From Cyclina sinensis (Eukaryota; Mollusca; Bivalvia; Venerida; Veneridae): a stretch of 64,000 bases of DNA. Under the pieces are notes generated by a model, which had not been told where the DNA came from, made no database searches, and saw nothing but the letters and a program-made list of their open reading frames with translations. A program made the position numbers and the translations under genes. This document shows positions 33,641-43,947 of this stretch, one piece after another. Each line of letters begins with the position of its first letter. Position 1 is the first letter of the stretch. The stretch lies in the NCBI GenBank assembly GCA_012932295.1, contig JAAONU010000019.1:33147913-33211912 (forward strand), written 5' to 3'.

Positions 33641-33985
33641 CAATTACAGTATGTTAAGACTACTTAAACTGTTTCAAAGGCAAACAACCAGCAATCTGAA
33701 AGAACTAGTGTCTAAAATTTAAAACAAACTAGTTTGTTTTTGAACACATCTCTCTCACTCCCCCACTTTGTAGCAGTGATTTCTGAGAAGATTTTCAAAA
33801 TTAACAATATAGTGAAAACAGGCCCCATCCTCTGTAGGAAGTAGATGAATAAGAGGAACTGTAGATTACACTTACACTTTGGTTATAACATGTATAAAGT
33901 TCTATTTACTGGAGAACATGAGTAGGCAGGTAGGTAGGGAGGGAGGAAGGAAAGTGGGAGGGAGGGTAGGTATGAACTTTTGAGG
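33641..33985. other. Non-repetitive sequence with GGTA/GGGA microsatellite
   Basis: This is mostly unique intron DNA. 33924-33975 is a degenerate AGGTAGGTAGGGAGGGAGG tract. No coding signal was found. Confidence 0.55.
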
Positions 33986-34485
33986 CAGCAAGGCCCAAGG
34001 TTTCTCTAGTTATCAATCAGAATATGTTTTCCTCTTTATGGTTTATGGCCACCATGACTTTGACCTTTAACCTAGTGACTTCAAAGACAATAGGGGTCAT
34101 ATACTGAACAGACCAACCTGCAAAGCAAGTCTGAGGAGCCAATGCCACTAGGCCCAAGCATTCTCTAGGTGTTCATCAGAAACCATTTTTCAGTTAATGA
34201 TCAATATGAACTTGGCCGTTGATCTAGTGACCCTAAAAACTGTATGTGTCATCTACAGGCCATGATAAACCTGCTTATGACGTTTTAGGAAGCTGGGCCC
34301 CAGTGTTCTATAGTTACTGATTGGAAACTGTTTTGCTTTTCTAAGTCACTGTGACCTTGGCCTTTGACCTAGTGACCTAAAACACTATAGGTGTCATCTA
34401 CTGGTCATGACCAATCTACCTACCAAGTTCCAGGAATCTGGGCCTAGTTTCGCTTTTCAAGGTCACTGTGACATTGGCCTCTGAC
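33986..34485 (+). repeat. Family N units (GTGACCTTGGCCTTTGACC)
   Basis: Three to four units of about 145 bp carry TGTGACCTTGGCCTTTGACC, TAGTGACC and GTCATCTACTGGTCATGACC. They resemble the arrays at 44600-45520 and 49064-49745. No clear ends are visible. Confidence 0.7.
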
Positions 34486-35095
34486 ACTGCGAAAAATATG
34501 TAGATATATAGTGTACGGAATTCCGTATATCATTAATATACGAGTAAAAATACGGAAAACATAAAATACGGAGGTGTACGGTGCCGTATATTCAGCAAAT
34601 CCGTATATGACCAAAATACGGTGTTCCGTATACTTACAAAATACGGAAAACTAGATATACTATGTCCGTATTTTTCTAAAATACGGGAACGTCATAATAA
34701 GTCCGTATATTACTAAAATACGGCATCCCGTATTCTTACAAATACGTGAATCTAGAAAGACTGCGTATTCATGAACAGTCGTATACTGCTTAACTACATA
34801 TTTCCCTTTATTTGAAAGTTAAGAAAACAAGAATCAAAGTACTTTTCGTATATACTGAATTCGGGGTGCCAGTATACTGCTCAAATCTGGTGTTCTATAA
34901 ATTTGTTAATAATGGAACCCATTATGTGTCTAAAACACGATAGTTTTTCCAAATGTTACTCGAATGCGGCATTTCGTATGCTTAAAAATTTGGAAATTTG
35001 TAAAATGGTTCGGAGGTAATTATTTTCAAGAAGGAACATCCCTAGAAAACTACTGATTGAGAAGTCAACACATAAAAAATGTATCTGTAAACTGG
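34486..35095. repeat. CCGTATA/TATACGG-rich palindromic repeat region
   Basis: More than a dozen CCGTAT or ATACGG motifs, often as facing pairs (CCGTATATTACTAAAATACG), lie in 34513-34800 with a loose spacing of about 40-100 bp. They thin out to 35095, where a family A element is inserted. The same sequence type resumes at 36749-37000 and 62336-62580. The element class is unknown. Confidence 0.65.
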
Positions 35096-36748
35096 AACAA
35101 GAGGGCCATGATGGCCCTGGATCGCTCACCTGAGTACTTTGGCTGGAGGTTTGCTGCTAAGCAGTATTTCATTTTTTAACTTGAAAATATGTAAGTGCCT
35201 ACAAACCAAATATGTAAAATATCAGTCAATAAATAAAGGCTCTATGACAGAAAGTAGAAATATCTATTATAAGCTATGGTGACCTTGACCTTGTGACCTC
35301 AAACCCTACCCATGGGTAGAGGTCCATGCAAGGAACTTATATACTGAATATCAAAGATATTGGTCTATAAATGAAGGCTCTATGAGGTACAGTAGATAAA
35401 TCTATTTTTAGCCTCCATGACCTTTAATCTAAACTTATAATATCAAAAAGCTTGATAAAGCCTGCTTCATGCCAAATTTTAAAATTCTAGGCCTTGTGGT
35501 TTCAGACAAGAATATTTTTAAAGATTTTCTTCTATACTGCTATTTAAAACTAGTGACCCTCGGGCTGGGCCAATAGTGACCCCAGTGACATTTTTCAAAC
35601 AAACTAGGTAGAGGTCCACTAGACAATGCTGCATACCAAATATCTAAGCTGTAGGCATTGAGGTTTCCAGTAAGAAGATTTTTAAAGATTGCCTTTTTTA
35701 CATATTAAGGGCCCCCGGGGCGGGGCCAATTTTGACCCCAGGGCCAACATATAAACAATACTGGTAAAGGTTCTCTACACAATACTCCACACCATATATC
35801 TAAGGTTTAGTCCTGTTAGTTTCGGAGAAAAATGATTTTTCATGTTTTTCCTATATAACTATATGTAAACCAAGAGAACCCTGGGGCGTGGCCAATTTTG
35901 ACCCCGGGGCCAACATATAAACAATACTGGTAAAGGTTCTCAACACAATACTCCACACCAAATATCTAAGGTCTAGTCCCTTAGTTTTGGAGAAAAAATG
36001 ATTGTTCATGTTTTTCCTATATTACTATATGTAAATCAATAGAACCCTAGGGCATGGCCAATTTTGACCCAGGAGACATAATTTGAACAAACTTGATAGA
36101 GGTCCACTAGACAATACTGCACACCAAATATCTAAACTCTACACCTTGCGGTTTCAGACAAGAAGATTTTTTAAAGTTTTTCCTATATAACTCTATGTAA
36201 AACATGTGACCCCTGGGGCTGGGCCATTTTTGACCCAGGAGCCATCATTTGAAGAAACTTGGTAGAGGTCCACTGGACAATGCTGCACACCAAATATCTA
36301 AACTCTAGGCCTTGTTGTTTCAGACAAGAAGATTTTTAAAGTTTTTCCTATATAATTCTATGTAAAACTACTGACCCCTGGGGCAGGGCCATTTTTGACC
36401 CAGGGATCATGATTTGAACAACTTGGTAAAGGTCCACCTGATGATGCTTCATACCAAATATCTAAGCTCCAGGCCTTGTAGTTCTGGAGAAGAAGATTTT
36501 TAAAGTTATAACTTTGAAAATCTATTTTTAGCTCCTGTGGCCTAGAAATGCAATGGACCTGAACCATTTGAACAATCTGGTAAAGCTTCATGCAAGTAAC
36601 ATTCCTGCCAAGTTTCAGCAAGATTGGCCCAGCAGTTCAGGAGAAAAAGTTGTTTGAAGAAAAAGTTGACAACGCACGCACGGACAGACGACGGACATCA
36701 GGCGATCACAAAAGCTCACCTTGAGCACTTTGTGCTCAGGTGAGCTAA
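35096..36748 (+). mobile_element. Family A element, complete, inserted in CCGTATA region
   Basis: The left end is AACAAGAGGGCCATGATGGC, GGATCGCTCACCTGAG, then a subfamily left arm (GTACTTTGGCTGGAGGTTTG, ATCAGTCAATAAATAAAGGC). The type 2 units are of about 165-170 bp. The right end is CGCACGCACGGACAGACGAC, GAGCACTTTGTGCTCAGGTG, AGCTAA. The same insertion occurs in the duplicate copy ending at 62335. Confidence 0.87.
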
Positions 36749-37132
36749 AAAGTAATGATTATTATATTTGATTATTTAGATTATAACTGAATAAGACGGG
36801 CATATCAAATCAAGATAGTTTCCCCGTATTCTCGGAACGGGAGTCAGTATACTGCTCAAATAAGGGTTTCTGTATATTTACTAATAAGAGAAACTTGAAA
36901 TACTATTCAGTATATTCCTGAAATACGGGAGTGTGCTTGCAAATCCGTATATTACTCGAATACAGCATTCCGTATATTTGAAAATACGAAAATAATATCG
37001 GTCATAGTTACACAGTTATATAGAGTTATAATGACTTGTTGAAACTAAGGATCTTTTTTTAGCAAAATGTTTTCTTTTTGTAATAATGTTTTTTTTCTTT
37101 GTTTTTTTTTTTTTTTTTTTTTGGGGGGGGGG
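36749..37132. repeat. CCGTATA-type region ending in poly-T/poly-G
   Basis: Continuation of the sequence left of 35095, with ATACGGGAGTGTGC and ATTCCGTATATTTG. 37102-37134 is about 20 T followed by about 12 G. It is nearly identical to 62336-62732. Confidence 0.75.
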
Positions 37133-37598
37133 GGTATGAAACCACCAATTCAGCTCAAAAAATGGTACCCGCATAATGGCGGCTAGAAATAGTTCTCAGT
37201 TTTCTTGGCTATTTTTAATATTTTTGCCCTAATCTGTGTATTCTTTTTGCTGGAATCATTTTGTTTGACTATTTCTGATAGTGTGGTAGCAATTTTATGC
37301 TCATATGCATTCAGAATAGAATTCACAATGTGAAATTGTTTCACATACCCCAATCTGAAAATTAGCTCAGATTTTTTGTTAATTTTATGGGTAAGTTTAC
37401 ATGAGCAGAAATATCTTTCTTGTTTGAAACACAAACCCCACTTTTCTTGCTATTTTTCATGAGTACAGATATAGATCTACAAGAATATGTAAGTTAAAGC
37501 TATTTAAAAAAGGTTTTGCTATGTTTTACAGCCCTGTGAACTTTATGAATTTTATATAGAATAAAGAAGGAATCTATTTGGTGGTTTCACACCTATAA
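37133..37598. repeat. 466-bp direct repeat, left copy (LTR-like)
   Basis: By eye this is identical, without gaps, to 39698-40163. It begins GGTATGAAACCACCAA and ends TTTGGTGGTTTCACACCTATAA, so the repeat itself has inverted ends (TGAAACCACC and GGTGGTTTCA). It contains AATAAA near its right end. It abuts a poly-T/poly-G tract on the left. A retrotransposon long terminal repeat is one reading; no primer-binding site is evident after it. Confidence 0.85.
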
Positions 37599-39697
37599 GA
37601 AAAATTTCATTTCCTGTTGTCTGCATATGAAAACTTTTAAACTTGCCAGAATGTAGAATTTTGATGTTTTTATTGCTAAAATGCTGTAAAGAAGTATGCC
37701 AGGAGTGGATTTAGTGAGTTTTCAAACTTTTCATACTGCAGTTAAGCCATTATGGTAAAATTGCAGGAAAATTGTCCTTGTAAAACTGTAAACAGAATTT
37801 TGTGTACACAAACCTGATATTTTTGGCAAGGAGTAAGTTTTGTAAGCTGCCAGAGTGCTCACAAGAGCCATTTAGTGTAGTTTAGCTTATTTAGTGAACA
37901 TGAAACAGTTAGCTGAGTTCAAAATTCATGTGTATGATGAGAACAAGAAGTTTGGTAATGTCAGGTTTTACTGCACAGTAGGACTTCATTCAGTCAAAAA
38001 ATGTTTCTTATGGTCATTGAGCTTCTGTTTATGTTTTATATTAATTAGTCTGTTTATGGATAAGAAGAAAGTGCATTAAGCTTCTTTCAAGTTTTCATGA
38101 TATTTGATTAAGATGGTGTGTAGTTGAGGCTTTGGGAAGTCTTAAGCAGACAGTGGTATAATATTTGTGGCTGGTTCACAAAGACAGGTACCTCAAAGCT
38201 AACAAAATAATATTACTCTTGGAATCTGTTTTCTGATTCTGTTAATACTTTTATTGTGTAAGCTTTCATCTTTGTTAGGCTACAGTATTTTCACATAACC
38301 AGTGCTATTAATTCTAGTTTGACAGTTTGCATACAAGGTATGGATGGAGGAACAGTACTTTCATTTGGAAATTTTCAGGCTAAAGCAATGCTATTTTCTT
38401 GAAACCCATTAACAAAGCTGCATCCACTGCAGCTACATTGCTTTATCCAAAACTGTGTTCCACATCAGTTTCATACAATTTATAACATTTGCTTGACTGT
38501 TTATGCTATATTGTAAGGGTATGAAGTGATCTTGAAAGGGAACATGCTAATTAGGTAGAAAAGTAAAGTTTAAAATTTGTGGGTATATGTTACATGCAGT
38601 AGCTACCAATATATGCATTTTCTATTTTCAGAGTGAAATATTCTTCTAATCAGTTAGAAAAATCCCTTCCTTTGGTTGTATCTGTGTTTAGGACTCAAGG
38701 ATTGCTTTGCCTTTTGCACATATCAGATGTACTCACATGACTATACACTGGCCATAGAGGTGGAGCCCATGTTGAAGATCTATCATTGCCATTTTTAGTA
38801 AGTAAACAGTCATTTTCATTCATACTTACAGTTAAACATTGCTCAAGAAGTTAAAAGAACAATTTATATCAGTGTAAAGACAGTATATAATAGATGAACA
38901 ATAAAATTTTGTGTGTTGAATACATGTCTAACATTCAGGTGGTGTTCCTGGACTTTTCTGAATTAAAATTGTTAAAATTTCCTGCTTCAAAGAGGTGTAA
39001 TTGGCATGAAAGAAGAAAAATGTAGCATTTATTATGTTATATTGTATATAAATACTTCAGTTCTTAGGTTTAAAGAAGGCATGGACAGCATAAACTATCA
39101 TTTGAGACAGATGGGGATACAAGACAGAGAAGGACCAGAGAAATTTTGATCTTTTTTGGCAGACAGAAGGACCATAGCTTTTGAAATCTATTTGCTGATT
39201 TTTGACCTGGAGGTATAACAGTAACCTCTTGATATAATCTAGTGTGATGCCTTTTCACTTATAAGATAGAGAATTGCAGTTCAGTCATGCTTATTAGGAC
39301 AAAATATGTCTTGAAAGTCAAAATAATTTGAAAAATTTGCTTTTTTTTTCCAAAAATCTTCATGCAACTAAGAATATTATGTATTTTCTACTAATGTGTA
39401 ACCCTAAATTTGATAAAATTGGATAAATTAAGTATTCACACATAAGCTGAGACAGATTTGGTTCAAATATATAACGCGTTTTAAAAAATAACAGAGAAAT
39501 TTCACCACAGACACTTTCTTTCATTTTGCTGCTCTTGTTCGCAGTCCGCACAGACATTTTGAGTCATTTTAAAAGCTTCATTTTATGAAAAGTACTAGTA
39601 TTTCTGGACTGAAATTTGATTTTCTTAAGTTGAAATTAGTTACTCTTGATGTAGAAACCAAAAAATCACAGTATCAGAAAAAAAAAGTTTTCTTATA
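37599..39697 (+). other. Interior of the 466-bp-repeat unit; exon-like segments, no known gene
   Basis: This 2.1 kb of moderately AT-rich DNA lies between the two direct repeats and has no reverse transcriptase, integrase or transposase motif. Two plus-strand pieces look coding. One is an ATG at 37900 followed by MKQLAEFKIHVYDENKKFGN. The other is an open stretch at 38692-38797 bounded by a TGTGTTTAG acceptor and a GTAAGT donor, encoding LKDCFAFCTYQMYSHDYTLA and then IEVEPMLKIYHCHF. The family is not recognised. It could be a captured gene fragment or chance. Confidence 0.4.
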
Positions 39698-40163
39698 GGT
39701 ATGAAACCACCAATTCAGCTCAAAAAATGGTACCCGCATAATGGCGGCTAGAAATAGTTCTCAGTTTTCTTGGCTATTTTTAATATTTTTGCCCTAATCT
39801 GTGTATTCTTTTTGCTGGAATCATTTTGTTTGACTATTTCTGATAGTGTGGTAGCAATTTTATGCTCATATGCATTCAGAATAGAATTCACAATGTGAAA
39901 TTGTTTCACATACCCCAATCTGAAAATTAGCTCAGATTTTTTGTTAATTTTATGGGTAAGTTTACATGAGCAGAAATATCTTTCTTGTTTGAAACACAAA
40001 CCCCACTTTTCTTGCTATTTTTCATGAGTACAGATATAGATCTACAAGAATATGTAAGTTAAAGCTATTTAAAAAAGGTTTTGCTATGTTTTACAGCCCT
40101 GTGAACTTTATGAATTTTATATAGAATAAAGAAGGAATCTATTTGGTGGTTTCACACCTATAA
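39698..40163. repeat. 466-bp direct repeat, right copy (LTR-like)
   Basis: This is the partner of 37133-37598, 2565 bp downstream. It is preceded by a purine run (CAGAAAAAAAAAG) that could serve as a polypurine tract, and by TTTTCTTATA. That sequence is the reverse complement of TATAAGAAAA, which follows the left copy. Sequence homologous to the other duplicate (62738 onward) starts right after it. Confidence 0.85.
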
Positions 40164-41412
40164 TTGACTAAAAACTAAATTCCACTCTTGATTTTATGCC
40201 AGATATAGATATATAGATCATAATCCAATGCAGGCGTCTCAAACTTGAAAACGAAATTAAAATGAAACCATCTTAACTTTAATTTATCTGCCCGTGTCTA
40301 TTTTCTAATTTTTATCTCCAAGATGATCAGTGATGTGCTTTATTGTCTTAACCAAATTGCAGTATTGGATTATTAAAGCCGGATATGGATCATAGTTCAC
40401 AGCAGGGTTTTCAAGTTTTTTACTAAATTTAATCAAACCGTGCCTCTTGTTAAAATTTTCTTTGCTGGCTGATCTAATATTGCGTAACAGTGATGTACTT
40501 TATTGTCTTAAAACAATATTGCGATTTAAAGGGATTTTTCTATGGTGATACTATTTACACTTAAAATCTGCTCTTCCGACTTAGGTCTGCTTGTGCTTCT
40601 GTTTTTTAGAAGAAAAATTAAACCATAATGACTTTTAAAAATTAAAAAAAAAAAGGAGAAGGTGCAATTATTCTTAAAAAGACCTTCTGTTGAAATAATA
40701 AGTTTCCCTTAGCATTGATTACATTGAACATGTAGATCTAAACTGTCATGTTTTTGGTTAGACATCTTTTTTTTCAATGATGATGAAACATGATTACTTT
40801 TAAACAGCAAAGAAATTTAAGCCAGTAATACAACATTTAAAATTTTGCTTCAGAAAGTTTAACAGCTTCATAACATTAAACTAGCTTAAACAGTTTGCTG
40901 TATGTTATAATAATAAACAAAAAGTTTGTTTGTTATGAGATATCAATTATCAGTTAAGATATAGAACAAATAATCAATTTACAGTTACAATTTACTTAGC
41001 CGAATCATAGATAACATCTCAATCTGATGAACTGTTAAATTAAGCTCTTGTGATATTCACCGGTAGATTAATTCTTTTTAATTTTATTAAAATTTCACGA
41101 AAACCTGCTTTTAGTACATGTTTCTATCTTAAAAAGAAATCTGAAGAAAATGGTACAGTTACATGGGTGTCATAATCATTTTGTTTTCCAGAGTACAAGA
41201 AATATCATCAACAATAATATTAAAAACTTTGTAAGATCAATATCTTATAGTTATTGGTTTCCGGTCAAGAAAGTCGTGCTTCTTGTGTGCAGTGAAAATT
41301 CAAATTTCTTCGAAAATTGCAAATTAACTGTAAACTGGATAAAACTGGTGTATCGGGTAAAACAGTACGGAAGGGGATTAATTTCGGTAGCAGTCAGCCT
41401 GCCATATCTACA
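40164..41412. repeat. Segmentally duplicated AT-rich sequence, copy 1
   Basis: From ATTGACTAAAAACTAAATTC to TTTCGGTAGCAG this matches 62735-64000 closely, with few substitutions and a small indel near 41230/63815. No gene was recognised. It runs up to a family A insertion at 41413. Confidence 0.75.
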
Positions 41413-42880
41413 AACAAGAGGGCCATGATGGCCCTGGATCGCTCACCTGAGTACTTTGGCTGTAGGTTTGCTGTTAAGCAGTATTTCATTTTTTAATTGA
41501 AAATATGTAAATGCCTACAAACCAAATACGTAAAATATCAGTCAATAAATAAAGGCTCTATGACAGAAAGCAGAAATATCTATTATAAGCTATGGTGACC
41601 TTGACCTTGACCCAGTGACCTCATACCCTACCCATGGGTAGAGGTCCATGCAAAGAACCTCTATACTGAATATCAAAGATATTGGTCTATAAATGAAGGC
41701 TCTATGAGGTACAGTAGATAAATCTATTTTTAGCCTCCGTGACCTTTAACCTAATCTAATTATTTGAAAAAGCTTGATAAAGCTTGCTTTGTGCCAAATT
41801 TTAAAATTCTAGGCCTTGTGGTTTCAGACAAGAAGATTTTTAAAGATTTTCTTCTATACTGTTATTTAAAACTTATGACCCCTCGGGCGGGACCAATACT
41901 GACCCAAGGGACATTTTTCTAACAAACTTGGTAGAGGTCCACTAGACAATGCTGCATACCAAATATCTTAACTCTACGCCTTGTGGTTTCTGACAAGAAG
42001 ATTTTTCAAGTTTTTCCTATATAATTCTATGTAAAACATGTGACCCCTAGGGCGGGGCCTATTTTGACCAAGGGGCCATGATTTGAACAAACTTGATAGA
42101 GGTCCATTAGATAATGCTGCACACCAAATATCTTAACTCTAGGCCTTGTTGTTTATGACAAGAAGATTTTTAAAGTTTTTCCTATATAACTCTCTGTAAA
42201 ACAATTGACCCCTGGGGCGGGGCCATTTTTGACCTAGGGTCCATGACTTAAACAAACTTGGTAGAAGGTCCTCTAGACAATACTTCATACAAAATATCTT
42301 AACTCTTTCTTCTGTGTAGATTTTTAAAACCTTTTCCTATATAACTCTATTTAAACAAGTGACCCCCAGGCCTGGGCCTGTTTTGACCCAGTGGCTATGA
42401 TTTGAACAAACTTAGTAGAGGTCCACTAGACAATGCTACACACCAAATATCTAAGCTCTGCAACTTACGGTTTCTGACAAGAAGATTTTTAAAGTTTTTC
42501 CTATATACATGTAACTCTATGTAAAACAAGTGACCCCTGGTACGGGGCCATTTTTGACCCAGAGGCCATGATTTGAACAAACTTTGTAGAGGTCCACTAG
42601 ACAATGCTACACACCAAATATCTAAGCTCTATAACTTACGGTTTCTGACAAGAAGATTTTTTAAGATTTTCCTATATAACCCTATGTAAAACAAGTGACC
42701 CCTAGGGTGGTGCCATTTCTGACCCAGAGGCCATGATTTGAACAAACTTTGTAGAGGTCCACTAGACAATGCTTCACAACAAATATCTAAGCTCAATAAC
42801 TTACGGTTTCTGACAAGAATATTTTTTAAGATTTTGCTATATAACTCTTTGTAAAACAAGTGACCCCTGGGGCGGGGCCA
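41413..42880 (+). mobile_element. Family A element, right end lost in family F
   Basis: The left end is AACAAGAGGGCCATGATGGC, GGATCGCTCACCTGAG, and the left arm is as at 35096. Six type 2 units (ACCCCTGGGGCGGGGCCATT) follow. At about 42885 the sequence changes to family F without a terminus. Confidence 0.8.
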
Positions 42881-43947
42881 AATATTGCTATATTTGCCAT
42901 ATTTTTAGTCTATTTGTTGCCATAGCAACCAGATTTTTCAACATAGGAAGAAAAAAAAGACGTGTATAATCTCCATACTGCCATCTATCCATATATCAAG
43001 TTTCATAAAAATATTTTCAGTACTTTATGCCTTATCTCGGGATCCAGTTTTTGTCTGACGGAAGGAGGGTAAACCTACAGTCCCCTCTGGTGAAAAAGTC
43101 GCAAAACTAGAATTTTGTCACAGATGGTGACTTATACCCCGCACTGCCTTGTCACAGGATGGTAGCCCAGTTGGAACAAGTTGCACATAATCTTTAATAC
43201 TAAGTTTCAACTATCATCTGACCTTGACCTCTGTCGAAAACCCATTAAAAACTAGTTCCTAATGTTTAAATTTTCTCAGGATCACTATGTAACTTTACTT
43301 TATTCTCAGTAAATTTGTTGGAAAAGATCCAAGTACTTCAAAAGTGATCTCTGGATACAGTTTTTTGGGAAAGACAAATGTACCAAATTTTTCAACATAG
43401 GTAGAAAAAATTCAAAGTTCAAGGATGATAATTCTGACAATTTAGGTGCTAGAATTATGAACCTTGTCACATATGATGTGGGTGATGATAAGAAACCAAT
43501 ATTTAAAGTTTGAAGTAGTTACATTAAAGAATTAAGAAATAATGAAGTTATATACAAAAAACCACATTTTTTTATGAAAATTCTAAGTTCAAGGGGGATA
43601 AATCTAATAATTTTGAGCTAGTGTTGTGAACCTTGAGGTGCATTGTCTTCATACTGTCACCTATCCATACTTCATGTTTCCTAAAAATATTTTCAGTACT
43701 TTTTGAGTTTTTCACAAAAAAACACACATTTTTTATGAAAATTTTAAGTTCAAGGAGGATAAATCTAATTATTTTGGTGCTAGAGTTGTGAACCTTGAGG
43801 TGCATTATTTCCATACTATCACCTACCCATATTTTATGTTTCATAGAATTATTCTTAGAACTTTTTGAATTATCACAAATATTGTTATATTTGCCATATT
43901 TTAAGTATATTTGTTGCTATAGCAACCAAAATTTTCAACATATGAAG
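42881..43947 (+). mobile_element. Family F element, left portion
   Basis: Units of about 145-170 bp have TTGCCATAGCAACCAGATTT, GTTCAAGGGGGATAAATCTA and CATACTGTCACCTATCCATA. A first right-end-like hairpin (TACAGTCCCCTCTGGTGAAA) lies at 43077-43100. The element is interrupted at 43948 and resumes at 47244. Confidence 0.7.

Noticed and set aside
34486..35095. tRNA or SINE promoter boxes in the CCGTATA region
   Set aside because: No A-box/B-box pair or cloverleaf could be supported.
37183..37434. 83-codon minus-strand frame found identically twice (also 39748-39999)
   Set aside because: It is identical only because the 466-bp repeats are identical. The composition is AT-driven and no domain is recognised.
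37133..40163. Calling it a standard LTR retrotransposon
   Set aside because: No primer-binding site, gag or pol is visible and no target duplication could be shown. Kept as LTR-like only.
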